A stretch of DNA of 64,000 nucleotides from Caldilineales bacterium (GTDB lineage: Bacteria > Chloroflexota > Anaerolineae > Caldilineales > Caldilineaceae): NCBI GenBank assembly GCA_012271135.1, contig JAAXGZ010000045.1:1-64000 (forward strand), read 5' to 3'. The stretch's first letter is position 1. Each line of letters begins with the position of its first letter. Of this stretch, positions 27,326 through 36,225 are shown piece by piece. The notes beneath the pieces were generated by a model. That model was given only the letters and a program-made list of their open reading frames with translations, had not been told where the DNA came from and searched no databases. The position numbers and the translations under genes were made by a program.

Positions 27326-27467
27326 GGCAACGCCTTGACGCGGGGTCGGCAGATTTAGATCCGAACTCGCCGGAAGGCCGCCCCGGGCGGACGGGATCGG
27401 CCTCGGTCAGGATGGTGGTACCGGTCGCCGAATCGGTCGCCCGCGCCGGCGCAGGGCTTGGCGGGGT

Positions 27468-28085
27468 TCACCCCAGTGCGGCCGGCGAATTGGCCGTGCC
27501 GGTGAAGACGATGGCGGACAGTGGCTCGCGCTCACGTGCCGACACTTCGCGTTCCGCCATCGGTTCCGCCAAAGTATCCGGTTCGTCACGGTACCCGATC
27601 GCGACTGCGACCACTGGTTCCCATTCGTCGGGCAGAGCGAGGACCTTGCGTGCGGCATCGCCCGAAAAGCCGCCCATTTGGTGTGCATGGAGGCCCATGG
27701 CCGTGGCCTGGGTCACGAGGTTGGCCACCGCCTGGCCCGTGTCGTACACCGCCTTGCGGTTGGTCCCTCCCCGGGCCACGGTGTTGGCGGAGGCGATCAT
27801 CAGGAGACTGGCGTTGCGTGCCCAGGCTTGATTCATGTCCATCAGCGTGCCCAGGATCCGCTCGAAGCCCTCAGGATCGGCCGAGCGCTCTGCGTAAACA
27901 AACCGCCATGGCTGCGCGTTGAACGAAGAGGCGGACCAACGCGCAGCCTCGAACAGGCTTCCAATTTGCTCGCGGCCCAAGGATGCTTGTCGGAAGGCCC
28001 GTGGACTCCACCGGGCCGCGAGGTGTTCGTGGATGGGGTAGGCAGTGTCCGCGCGCTTCTGGCTGTCGAGACTGGACAAGGTCAT
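27468..28085 (-). CDS. Nitroreductase-family FMN oxidoreductase
   Basis: A 205-residue protein with the nitroreductase pattern: RWSPRAF near the start, AARWSASSFNAQPWRFVYA (FMN phosphate site), a central VYDTGQAVANLVTQATAMGLHAHQMGGF helix region, and a C-terminal VVAVAIGY strand. These enzymes use FMN and NAD(P)H to reduce nitro- or quinone-type compounds. The natural substrate is unknown. About 140 bases without features separate it from the NuoL-like gene. Confidence 0.88.
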   Translation of the reverse strand: MTLSSLDSQKRADTAYPIHEHLAARWSPRAFRQASLGREQIGSLFEAARWSASSFNAQPWRFVYAERSADPEGFERILGTLMDMNQAWARNASLLMIASANTVARGGTNRKAVYDTGQAVANLVTQATAMGLHAHQMGGFSGDAARKVLALPDEWEPVVAVAIGYRDEPDTLAEPMAEREVSAREREPLSAIVFTGTANSPAALG

Positions 28086-28123
28086 CTCCTTGGGGAATTC
28101 GTGCCGGCGTGGGATGCGGCTGC

Positions 28124-29122
28124 TCAGGGCAGGTGGACCCAGGCCGCTCGGCTGTGTTCAAGGCCGGTTATTGTAAAGGATTCAAGGGCGGCAGGCAGGA
28201 GGCAGCAGTCCAGCGGACCCAACTCCGCAGAGCCGCCGGCAGCGGCGATTCCAAGCGAGCCCTCCAGAACCACCACGAACCGGCAGGTAGCAGGATCCCC
28301 TTCTCCGACCATGGTCTCGCCGGTTGCGACAGTTGCGAGGTCCGTCGCAAACTGCGGGCACGTGATCAATCTGCTGGCGGCCAGTCCCTGCCAGGTTGCC
28401 GGTCGGGGAACCACCGGATTGGACACGGGCGCGCCCGTGTCCAAACACGCCAGGGATTCGTGCCAGTGCAACGGCCTCGGCTGTTCCAGCCGGGGCGGCC
28501 GATCCCAGTCGTACATGCGCCAGGTGGTGTCGCTGGTTTCCTGCACTTCCAGGACCGTAATCCCGGGTCCCAGGGCATGCACCTGTCCGGCTGGCACGAA
28601 AAACGTGTCCCCGGCATGGACTTGATGGCGCTGCAGCCAATGTGTCAGGTTCCGGGAAGGACCGGCCTGTTGAATGTCCTCCAGCGTTGTGCCCGGCTTA
28701 AGACCGAGTATCAGTTCGGCGTCCGGCTCGGCGGCCAGGATGATCCACATTTCAGTCTTGCCGAAGGTTTCGCTCCGACCGTCGCCTTGGGCCGGATGTA
28801 CCTGTACGGACAGCCACTCGTCGACATCCAGCAACTTCAGCAGGATTGGGAAGCGGCCATGTGTGACCGTATCTGCATGCCGCGTGCCCACCAGATCGAT
28901 TCCAAATTCCCTGATCAACCGGGACAGCCGCCAACCGGCCAACGGGCCGTGTGCCACCGGTGTCTCGGCTGTCGGGTGACCCGACACAAGCCATGCCTCA
29001 GCCAGACGCGAACCGGCCGGAACCCACGGCAGTCGTTCAGCGAGTCTGTGTCCGCCCCACACTGCATCCCGCATATGGGGGACAAAGCACAATGGATGGT
29101 CAAGCCGCTGGATGGAACTCAC
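28124..29122 (-). CDS. manA: Mannose-6-phosphate isomerase, short class I type
   Basis: A 332-residue cupin enzyme interconverting mannose-6-P and fructose-6-P. Zinc ligands are visible in SVQVHPAQGD (Gln, His), KTEMWIILAAEPDAEL (Glu) and VPAGQVHALGPG (His). Length matches the short Gram-positive-like ManA. The GTG at 29122 overlaps the upstream stop as GTGA. The longer frame upstream lies in the permease gene. Confidence 0.88.
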   Translation of the reverse strand: MSSIQRLDHPLCFVPHMRDAVWGGHRLAERLPWVPAGSRLAEAWLVSGHPTAETPVAHGPLAGWRLSRLIREFGIDLVGTRHADTVTHGRFPILLKLLDVDEWLSVQVHPAQGDGRSETFGKTEMWIILAAEPDAELILGLKPGTTLEDIQQAGPSRNLTHWLQRHQVHAGDTFFVPAGQVHALGPGITVLEVQETSDTTWRMYDWDRPPRLEQPRPLHWHESLACLDTGAPVSNPVVPRPATWQGLAASRLITCPQFATDLATVATGETMVGEGDPATCRFVVVLEGSLGIAAAGGSAELGPLDCCLLPAALESFTITGLEHSRAAWVHLP

Positions 29123-30480
29123 GTCGTTTCTTCGCCGGCAACCCGGGGCTCGGATACCGTTGCATCCTCGTCCTGGATGTCCGCGTCCTCGGCGTCGTCC
29201 CTCTCTGCGCGCCGGGGGGCGGGTCCGCCAAACCATCGCCTTTGCGGCTTCGGGTCTTCTGGCTCGGCTTCTTCCAGGAATGTCAGGGGCTGATCCAGGA
29301 CCCGGTACCAGGCATAGGTCACAACCAGCTTGGCCGAGGCCATGACCGGTGCGGCGAGCACCGCACCCAGAACCCCGGCCAGCGACGTGCCCATCAACAC
29401 GCTGAGCAGCACCACGACGGGATGCAGACGCAGCGAATTGCCGATGATGCGCGGCACGATGATGTTGCTTTCAATTTGCTGAACCGCAATCACGCACAGG
29501 GTAACCAGCAGCCCGTATTGCACCGTGGTGAGGCCGAAGGCCGTCGAGTCCTGGAACAGGGCCACGAGAATGATCAACGCCGAACTGGCGACCGGCCCGA
29601 TGACCGGCAGGAATTCCAGGGCTCCGGCGGCGAGTGCCAAGCCGAAGGCATTGCTGACGCGGAGCAGGGGAAGCAGGACCGTGTAGACCGCAAACAACAG
29701 GAGCGAAATCAGGATCTGGCCCCGCAGGTAGGCTTTCCAAATCTCGCTGAACCGCCGCCAAAGCGCTTGCAGGTCCTGCTGGATGCTCCGTACCGGCGCC
29801 AGGCTATCGATGTAGCTGCCGACCTTCGGTATGTCGATGATGATGTACAGCGACAGGATCAGGACCAGCAGCGTGACAGCCAGGACGTTGAACGTGCCCT
29901 TGGCGAACCCCGAGGCTGTGACCAGGCTCTGCTGCAGCAGCGGGTTCAGCCACTGCAGGGCCTGGTCGCCGATGGCCCCCAGATTCCACTCCAGTTGCGA
30001 ACCGTCCGGTGAAATCGGTTCCAACCATTGGAGGGAGAACTGTTCCACGAAGCCAAAGCCCGGACGCTGCATAAGGGATTCGACAGTCCCGGCGGCCTGC
30101 GCGGCCCATGATTGAAGGGCTGTTTGCAGCCGTTCCAGGATGGAAGGCAGGGCGTTGTACAGCAGATTGAACTGCTGGATCGACTCTGCAATGAGCCAGA
30201 ACGCGGTCGTGAAGCCCACCACCAGCAGGCCGGCCAAGACCAGTACGGCGGCCGCGGCCCGGTTCAGGAAAGTGTGGCGGGAGATTGCGGTGATCGCCGG
30301 ATGCAGGAGGTAGGCCAGGATTACGGCCAGAACCAGTGGCTGGATCAGGTTGGAGAAGCGCCAGAACATCCAGGCCACGGCAGCCAGGAACAGGAGGGAG
30401 GCCAGCAGCTTGGTGTTGGCCGACCAGGGCACTTCGCGGTCGGCGGGCTGGGTTGGTGCCGGGGCGTTTAGTTCGTCCAC
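29119..30480 (-). CDS. AI-2E family (PerM-like) transporter
   Basis: A 453-residue protein with about eight membrane helices and a long extracytoplasmic amphipathic region between helices 3 and 4. Family signatures LPVIGPVASSALIILVAL and NIIVPRIIGNSLRLHPVVV are clear. Members export AI-2 or act as Na+(Li+)/H+ antiporters. It starts at GTG 30480 and has a charged C-terminal tail of about 50 residues. It is translationally coupled to manA. Confidence 0.88.
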   Translation of the reverse strand: MDELNAPAPTQPADREVPWSANTKLLASLLFLAAVAWMFWRFSNLIQPLVLAVILAYLLHPAITAISRHTFLNRAAAAVLVLAGLLVVGFTTAFWLIAESIQQFNLLYNALPSILERLQTALQSWAAQAAGTVESLMQRPGFGFVEQFSLQWLEPISPDGSQLEWNLGAIGDQALQWLNPLLQQSLVTASGFAKGTFNVLAVTLLVLILSLYIIIDIPKVGSYIDSLAPVRSIQQDLQALWRRFSEIWKAYLRGQILISLLLFAVYTVLLPLLRVSNAFGLALAAGALEFLPVIGPVASSALIILVALFQDSTAFGLTTVQYGLLVTLCVIAVQQIESNIIVPRIIGNSLRLHPVVVLLSVLMGTSLAGVLGAVLAAPVMASAKLVVTYAWYRVLDQPLTFLEEAEPEDPKPQRRWFGGPAPRRAERDDAEDADIQDEDATVSEPRVAGEETT

Positions 30481-30498
30481 GGTCGGGAATGGGGCGAC

Positions 30499-32838
30499 TC
30501 AGGCCGGCTCGAGACCGGCGATCGAATTCAGCACTGTCTTGAGGCCGTGCCGGCGGAACGCGATCGTTACTTCCTCATCCCCGTCGGCGAGCAGTTTGGA
30601 GCCAATCACCTTGCCCGTGCCGAAGATCCGATGCCGCACGTTCATGCCCGCCTTGAACTGCGACACAGCCGGCGCGGCCGGGGTCGGTTCCGCATTGGCC
30701 TCGACCAACGACCAGTCATGGCGTGACGGGCGAAGCCTGTAGGCGTCAGCCTGTCGCCCGCCCAGGGACGAGCCCTGTCCCACTGCGCGCCACTGGGGCC
30801 ACGTTTCGCGGATGAGGAGGCCGGGGTCGATCTCGTTCAGGAACCGGCTTTCCCGGTAGCGCATGGTGCGTCCACTGACAAAGCGCTGGTCGGCCCGGGT
30901 TAGGAACAGCAGCCGTTCGGCCCGGGTAATTCCGACATAGAGGAGCCGTCGTTCCTCTTCGATGTCTTCCCGGTCACCGGAATCGCGGGCGCGGAAGTGA
31001 GGCAACAGATCCTCGTCCACACCCGGGATGTAGACAACCGGATATTCAAGCCCCTTGGCGTTGTGCAGGGTCATGAGCGTGATCTTCGGCTCGTCGCCGT
31101 CCCGTTCGTCCGCCGCGGAAATCAGGCTGACGTGCTCCAGAAACAGCTCCACCGGATTGAGGGCCAGCTCCTCCGCATCGCTCTCCGGTTCGAATTCCGA
31201 GGCCAGGCCCACCAGTTCGTCCAGGTTTTCGAGACGGTGTTCGTCTTGCTCGCCGGATGCCACCAGCCGCGCGCGGTACCCGGACGATTCGAGGACATCG
31301 GCCAGAAAAAGGCCGGCATCGATGGTGAGGTCCTCGGTGTACAGCCGTTCCCGCCACTCGGCAGTCAGACTCTCGAATTCCTGCAGGCTGCGCAGAGCAC
31401 GCCCCGTGAACGGCGACGGGTGCCGTTCCCAGACATCCGGAGCCATGTGCGCCACTGCTTCGGGCCCGCGGCAGGCTACCGTCAGGGCGTCGGAGATGGA
31501 GAGTCCCCACCGGTTCCGGCACTCGATCAGTCGCGCCAGGGTTTTCGCCCCAATTCCGCGCGCCGGCTTGTTGATGATGCGCGCCAGCGCCAGGGCATCC
31601 AGCGGGTTGACCAAAAAACGCAGGAACGCCAGGGCGTCCTTGATCTCGGCCCGGTCGTAGAACCGCACGGCGCCAATCAGGCGATAGGCGATGCGATGGT
31701 TCAGGAAAGCTTCCTCCAGGGCCCGGCTGAGCGCATGCGTGCGGTACATCACCGCGATGTCCTCATGTCCGAACGCTCCGTCGCGCAGCAGGCTGGCGGT
31801 GCTGCGGGCGATCCAGTCGGCTTCCGAGTCGCCACCAGCGGCGTCCACGAGCACCACCTGCTGGCCGTCGGGATTGCCTGTGAACAGTTCCTTGTGGGTG
31901 CGTCCGCGATTGTGCTGGATCAGGCTGTTGGCCACGTCCAGGATTTGCTGCGTGCTGCGGTAGTTTTCCTCCAGCACGACAGTTCGGAGCGATGGAAAGT
32001 CTCGTCGCAGCCGGGCCATGTTGCGGCGATTGGCACCGCGGAACGCGTAAATCGACTGGTCCTCGTCGCCCACCACGAACAGGCTCTGCAACGAATCCGG
32101 ATAGGCGGCCAGCAGCTTCACCAGTTCGTACTGGATCCCGTTGGTGTCCTGGAATTCGTCGACCAGAACGTGGGACCAACGGGCGCGGTACCGGTCCAGC
32201 ACATCCCGGTTGCCGCGGAACAGCCGCAGCGCGTGCAGCAGGAGATCGTCGAAGTCCAGGGCGTTGTTGGCCCTCAGGGCCTTTTCGTAGTCTGCATAGA
32301 TCGGGGCAAGGCGGACGTCGAGGACCGAGGAGGCTTGGGCCGCGAACTCCGATGCGGTCAGGCTCCGGTCCTTGGCTCGGCTGATGTCGGCCAGCACGGC
32401 AAATTCGTTGTCCGAGGCCGCTCGGGAGGCGAGGATTTCCTTGATGACCGATTTCTGGTCGTCGGCATCGACGATGATCCAGTTGCGCTCGTACGGCGTA
32501 TGTTCGTATTCCACGCGCAGGATGCGGGCGCAGATGGAGTGGAACGTGCCGATGGCCATGGGACGGCGCCACCCGAAGCCGAGCTCGTCCTGGTCCTGGG
32601 ACTCGAGCAATTCGAGGGCACGCTGCCGCATCTCGCCGGCAGCCTTGTTGGTGAAGGTTACGGCCAGGATGCGGTTGCGAGCGACGTCCAGTTCCTGAAC
32701 CAGCCAGGCAATCCGATGGGTCAGGACCCGGGTCTTGCCCGAGCCCGGACCGGCCATGATCTGGGCCGGTCCGATGGGTAGCGAGACCGCTTCGCGCTGG
32801 GCGGTGTTCAGCTTGGCGAGCAGTGGATGAGGGGTCAC
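30499..32838 (-). CDS. pcrA: UvrD/PcrA/Rep-type DNA helicase
   Basis: A 779-residue superfamily 1A helicase. Seen motifs: Q motif LNTAQREAV; Walker A AGPGSGKTR; motif II VDEFQDTNG; motif III GDEDQSIYAFRGA; motif V TLHNAKGLEYPVVYIPG; motif VI EEERRLLYVGITRAERLL. A C-terminal Tudor-like segment (MNVRHRIFGTGKVIGS) is typical of PcrA/UvrD and contacts RNA polymerase. Role: excision repair, mismatch repair and displacement of proteins from DNA. GTG start. Confidence 0.93.
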   Translation of the reverse strand: MTPHPLLAKLNTAQREAVSLPIGPAQIMAGPGSGKTRVLTHRIAWLVQELDVARNRILAVTFTNKAAGEMRQRALELLESQDQDELGFGWRRPMAIGTFHSICARILRVEYEHTPYERNWIIVDADDQKSVIKEILASRAASDNEFAVLADISRAKDRSLTASEFAAQASSVLDVRLAPIYADYEKALRANNALDFDDLLLHALRLFRGNRDVLDRYRARWSHVLVDEFQDTNGIQYELVKLLAAYPDSLQSLFVVGDEDQSIYAFRGANRRNMARLRRDFPSLRTVVLEENYRSTQQILDVANSLIQHNRGRTHKELFTGNPDGQQVVLVDAAGGDSEADWIARSTASLLRDGAFGHEDIAVMYRTHALSRALEEAFLNHRIAYRLIGAVRFYDRAEIKDALAFLRFLVNPLDALALARIINKPARGIGAKTLARLIECRNRWGLSISDALTVACRGPEAVAHMAPDVWERHPSPFTGRALRSLQEFESLTAEWRERLYTEDLTIDAGLFLADVLESSGYRARLVASGEQDEHRLENLDELVGLASEFEPESDAEELALNPVELFLEHVSLISAADERDGDEPKITLMTLHNAKGLEYPVVYIPGVDEDLLPHFRARDSGDREDIEEERRLLYVGITRAERLLFLTRADQRFVSGRTMRYRESRFLNEIDPGLLIRETWPQWRAVGQGSSLGGRQADAYRLRPSRHDWSLVEANAEPTPAAPAVSQFKAGMNVRHRIFGTGKVIGSKLLADGDEEVTIAFRRHGLKTVLNSIAGLEPA

Positions 32839-32844
32839 GACGAA

Positions 32845-33522
32845 TCAAGGCGTTTGGCAACAGGCGCGCCCGGTGAGTCTGACACAGACGGCACCGAAGT
32901 CCCTTGAAACGGGCCAACCTGCCTCGTCCCGCAACAGGTGCAGTAGATCGTGCACGGGCATGCCCATCACACTGGCTGCGCAGCCGTCTAGGCGCGCCAC
33001 GGGATTGAAGTCCCGGTCTTGTAGGGCATATCCTCCGGCTTTGTCGAACGGATCGCCGGTCCGGACGTACCGGTCGATGTCCGCGTCCGTGTAGTTGCGC
33101 AGGGTCAGTCGGGACACGTGCACCCCCGTCCGCCGTCTCCCGGTGTGGAAGTTGAGCAGGCAGTAGCCTGTGCAAACTTCGTGCGGTCCGGTACGCAGCC
33201 GGCGCAGGAACGATTTCGCCTCAAGGGCGTCTTTCGGCTTCCCCAGAATGTCGTCCGCATGCACCACGGTGGTGTCCAGGCCCAGCAACAGGGCCGGCTC
33301 GGCCAACGGATTGCTTGGCAGGTTCGTCCGGGCCGTTTCCGCCTTCAGGGACGCCAGCCGCAGGGCCATGCAATCCGGGGTTTCGTTGGGCAGGGGCGAT
33401 TCGTCCACATCCGCCGGGTGGAGGCGGACCGGAAGTTCCAATGCCCTGAGAAACGCCTGTCGCCGAGGACTCGCCGAGGCAAGGATTAGGGTTCCGCCCC
33501 GGGAAGTGGTGTCCGAAGCCAT
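32845..33522 (-). CDS. maf: Maf-like nucleotide pyrophosphatase
   Basis: A 225-residue Maf/YhdE-type protein that hydrolyses dTTP/UTP or modified nucleotides. Key pieces: LILASASPRRQAFLRAL (phosphate loop), GLDTTVVHADDILGKPKDA, and DPFDKAGGYALQD. The ATG at 33522 is used; an ATG five codons upstream (33537) is equally possible. It sits seven bases upstream of the helicase gene. Confidence 0.88.
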   Translation of the reverse strand: MASDTTSRGGTLILASASPRRQAFLRALELPVRLHPADVDESPLPNETPDCMALRLASLKAETARTNLPSNPLAEPALLLGLDTTVVHADDILGKPKDALEAKSFLRRLRTGPHEVCTGYCLLNFHTGRRRTGVHVSRLTLRNYTDADIDRYVRTGDPFDKAGGYALQDRDFNPVARLDGCAASVMGMPVHDLLHLLRDEAGWPVSRDFGAVCVRLTGRACCQTP

Positions 33523-33721
33523 AGAGAGTGTTTCCATAGGATTTGATGTCGTGTGGCGGACACGGCGGCCGCCGCCGGGAACATGCTGGAATGCGGGCAC
33601 TTGAATCGTGCACTGCCCGAAGGCTCAAAGTACAATTGGGAGGCCTCCATCGCCTTTGAGGCCGCATGTCCGGGCACATTCGCGGCGGTCCGGATTCCCC
33701 CAACACCAGGTTCCTCAACAC

Positions 33722-34747
33722 ATGGCGTCTACTTCTGTTGTCCAGGAAGCGGTTACGCGCACGGCCATCATCGGATGCGGAGGCATGGCCCGCAACCATC
33801 TCCGTTCCATTCTGGAAGATCCCCGGGGCACACATATCAGCGTCGTGTGCGAACCCATGGCCGAGAATTACGAGTTGACCTGTGAGCTGTTTGAAGCAGC
33901 CGGGGTCGCGGTCCCCGAGAACGTGCCGGATCTGGATGCGATGCTGGAAGGGCATGCAGCTGATCTGGATGCCGTCTTCATCGTCACCCCCCATGCCATG
34001 CACCACGACCACGTCGTGGCCAGTCTCGACGCGGGGTTGGACGTCCTGGTCGAAAAGCCCATGGTGGTGAGCAAGGAGGAAGCCGAACGCGTCATTGCCA
34101 AGCGGGATGAAACCGGCAAATTGGTGACCGTGGCTTTCCAGGGCAGCCTGTCGCCGCAAATCCGGTGGGCTTCCGAACAGTTGCACGACGGGCCCTACGG
34201 CCGCGTGCTGGCCATCAGTGGCACCGTGTGGCAGAGCTGGAAAGGGTTGGCGGATGGCCGCTGGCGCCTTGATCCACACGTATCCGGCGGCGGGTTCATG
34301 TTCGACACCGGTGCCCACCTGATGAACACGATTGCCGATCTGGCCGGCGAGGACTTCGTGGAGGTGGCTGCCTGGCTCAACAACGACGACATGGCCGTTG
34401 ACATCATGGCGGCGGCTATGGGGCGTTTGCAGTCCGGGACCTTCGTGACCATCCACGGGTGCGGCAATGCAGTCAAGAGTTGCAGTTCCACAATCCACAT
34501 CTTCGCCGAGAAGGCGCACCTCAAGGCGTGCATGTGGGGACGCTGGGTGGAAGTTCAGGAGGACGGCGACGAGGACTTCCGGCGCGTGGAGCTGCCGGCC
34601 ATGCGGACGGCTTGGCATCGGTTCCTGGACGTGCGGGCCGGCCGCATCGAGAATCCGTCGCCTCCCGAAGTTGGCTTGCGGATGCTGAGACTATGGGATG
34701 CCATCAAGGAATCAGCCGCCCGAAATGGCCAGGTGGTCCCTTGTTGA
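33722..34747 (+). CDS. Gfo/Idh/MocA-family oxidoreductase
   Basis: A 341-residue NAD(P)-dependent sugar dehydrogenase-like protein. The Rossmann motif is [13 protein letters not shown], the EKP triad appears in [14 protein letters not shown] (about residues 117-130), and the C-terminal domain has [18 protein letters not shown] with the family catalytic His. It is followed 52 bases later by a ThuA-like gene, a pairing common in sugar or inositol catabolism. Substrate unknown. Confidence 0.9.
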   Translation: MASTSVVQEAVTRTAIIGCGGMARNHLRSILEDPRGTHISVVCEPMAENYELTCELFEAAGVAVPENVPDLDAMLEGHAADLDAVFIVTPHAMHHDHVVASLDAGLDVLVEKPMVVSKEEAERVIAKRDETGKLVTVAFQGSLSPQIRWASEQLHDGPYGRVLAISGTVWQSWKGLADGRWRLDPHVSGGGFMFDTGAHLMNTIADLAGEDFVEVAAWLNNDDMAVDIMAAAMGRLQSGTFVTIHGCGNAVKSCSSTIHIFAEKAHLKACMWGRWVEVQEDGDEDFRRVELPAMRTAWHRFLDVRAGRIENPSPPEVGLRMLRLWDAIKESAARNGQVVPC

Positions 34748-34799
34748 TGTTTCCACACCCATTTTTCCTTCGATCACGGCTCCATGGAGGCCGGTCACA

Positions 34800-35579
34800 A
34801 TGAGAGTAACCATTTGGAACGAATACCGTCACGAAAGAGTGCACGCGGAGATTGCGGCCCTCTATCCCGACGGGATGCACGCCGCCATCAAGAATGGCTT
34901 GGCCGATCACGGCATCACCAATGTGGGCACGGCGACGTTGGACGAGCCGGAACACGGGCTGACGGACGAGGTCCTGGAGTCCACGGACGTCATGCTTTGG
35001 TGGGGTCACATGGCCCACCACGAGGTCGACGACGGCATTGTCGACAAGGTGCAGAAGCGGGTACTTGAAGGGATGGGGTTGATCGTGCTCCACTCCGGGC
35101 ATTTCTCGAAGATCTTCCGCAAGCTGATGGGTACCTCGTGCAGTTTGCGCTGGCGCGAGGCCAGCGAGCGGGAGCGGATCTGGGTTGTGCGGCCCGGCCA
35201 TCCAATTGCCCGGGGTTTGCCGCCCTACTTCGAAATTCCCCAGTGCGAGATGTACGGGGAACTATTCGACATCCCGCAGCCGGACGAACTGGTGTTTGTC
35301 AGCTGGTTTGAGGGCGGCAACGTGTTCCGCAGCGGTTGCTGCTTCCACCGCGGGAACGGCAAGATCTTCTACTTCCGCCCCGGACACGAGACCTTCCCGA
35401 TCTACACCCAACCGGAAATCCATCGGGTGTTGGCCAACGCGGTGCAGTGGGCGGCCCCCGTGGCGGGACCGGCCTACCCCTACTCGCAGAAGGGCTCCAC
35501 GCGTCCGGTTGCCATCAACGAGCGGGAAGCGCTCGAACCCATCGGCGCGGCCTCGGACGAGCGGGTGCGCGTCGGCTGA
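34800..35579 (+). CDS. ThuA-like protein
   Basis: A 259-residue ThuA-type protein with a class I glutamine amidotransferase-like fold. It begins [12 protein letters not shown] and contains [27 protein letters not shown], and HPIARGLP followed by [16 protein letters not shown]. ThuA proteins act with Gfo/Idh/MocA dehydrogenases in trehalose or related sugar catabolism; the exact reaction is uncertain. The ATG at 34800 starts at the first strand. Confidence 0.85.
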   Translation: MRVTIWNEYRHERVHAEIAALYPDGMHAAIKNGLADHGITNVGTATLDEPEHGLTDEVLESTDVMLWWGHMAHHEVDDGIVDKVQKRVLEGMGLIVLHSGHFSKIFRKLMGTSCSLRWREASERERIWVVRPGHPIARGLPPYFEIPQCEMYGELFDIPQPDELVFVSWFEGGNVFRSGCCFHRGNGKIFYFRPGHETFPIYTQPEIHRVLANAVQWAAPVAGPAYPYSQKGSTRPVAINEREALEPIGAASDERVRVG

Positions 35580-35593
35580 TCCCGGAACAAACG

Positions 35594-35624
35594 GCAAACC
35601 CGTCGGCAACGCCGACGGGTTTGC
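35594..35624 (+). terminator. Hairpin terminator after the ThuA-like gene
   Basis: A perfect 14-bp stem with a 3-base loop (left arm 35594-35607, right arm 35611-35624), 14 bases after the stop. Its outer stem carries AAA on one side and TTT on the other, so it could work for both strands and also end tRNA-Arg transcription. Confidence 0.75.
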
Positions 35625-35655
35625 GGTCTTGGACCTGACGCTTCAACCGGTTAGG

Positions 35656-35729
35656 CACCTCCTGTAGGACTCGAACCCACGACCCGCTGCTTAGAAGGCA
35701 GCTGCTCTATCCAGCTGAGCTAAGGAGGC
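35656..35729 (-). tRNA. tRNA-Arg (anticodon TCT)
   Basis: A 74-base cloverleaf on the minus strand. The acceptor stem GCCTCCT pairs with AGGAGGT (one G-U). The D-arm reads TAGCTCAGCTGGATAGAGCA. The anticodon stem GCTGC/GCAGC encloses loop CTTCTAA with anticodon TCT, and the T-arm contains GTTCGAGTC. The CCA end is not encoded. Confidence 0.95.
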
Positions 35730-35837
35730 TGGCGGCGGGATTGTACACCAGCGCCGAGACCGAGAATCCGGTGCCTGCATGAAGGGGACGGCCGGCCGCG
35801 CTCCGAACCCGGACATCTCCGGGTTGTGCAGACGATT

Positions 35838-35878
35838 CTGACACAGATCTGGCACAGGCCTGACACAGTTCCTGCACG
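35838..35878. repeat. Phased 11-bp direct repeats
   Basis: Three copies of CTGRCACAG start at 35838, 35849 and 35860, i.e. every 11 bases, and a weaker fourth (CTGCACG) starts at 35872. They lie about 50-90 bases upstream of the small ORF at 35928. The helical phasing suggests a regulator-binding array or a folded element. Confidence 0.55.
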
Positions 35879-35927
35879 CCCAGGACAGACACTTCCCTTG
35901 ACGATTGAGGCACAAAGGGGAAGTCAC

Positions 35928-36134
35928 ATGTCCGAATTGATAACAACCTTGGCGCTGGGAATGATGAGCAAGGGAGTGTTCGTGTATCGAGAGCCCACCC
36001 AGGAGGCGGTGCGGTCAACAGTCTCGCCCTTCCGGGTCTGGCTGGGTTCCGTCCTGATCGCTCTGGGGCGGCGTGTTCAGCCGAATCCGAATACCCGCAC
36101 CCATTGGGCAGGCATGCGCGAAGCAGCTCTATGA
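35928..36134 (+). CDS. Small hypothetical protein
   Basis: A 68-residue ORF beginning MSELITTLALGMMSKGVFVY, with an AAAGGGGAA Shine-Dalgarno-like stretch ending six bases before its ATG. A weakly hydrophobic segment (FRVWLGSVLIALGRR) lies in the middle and the tail is basic. No family is recognised. The dedicated ribosome site, the repeats upstream and the terminator downstream support it as a real gene. Confidence 0.5.
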   Translation: MSELITTLALGMMSKGVFVYREPTQEAVRSTVSPFRVWLGSVLIALGRRVQPNPNTRTHWAGMREAAL

Positions 36135-36158
36135 GCCATTCCGGCGCACAGTGTGAAG

Positions 36159-36186
36159 AGAACCGCTCCCGATCGGGAGCGGTTCT
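36159..36186. terminator. 28-bp perfect palindrome terminator
   Basis: A perfect 14+14 palindrome 24 bases after the small ORF and 40 bases beyond the end of the convergent phosphofructokinase gene, flanked by TT-rich bases. It probably terminates both genes. Confidence 0.7.
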
Positions 36187-36225
36187 TGATTCCGGGGTTC
36201 CAATGTCGATGCCAACGGCGGCAAT

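Noticed and set aside
30997-32781. 594-codon plus-strand open frame
   Set aside because: Antisense shadow of the UvrD/PcrA helicase; no protein-like motifs.
33601-33636. TTGAAT and TACAAT as a promoter for the Gfo/Idh/MocA gene
   Set aside because: The spacer is 24 bases, too long for a sigma-70 promoter.
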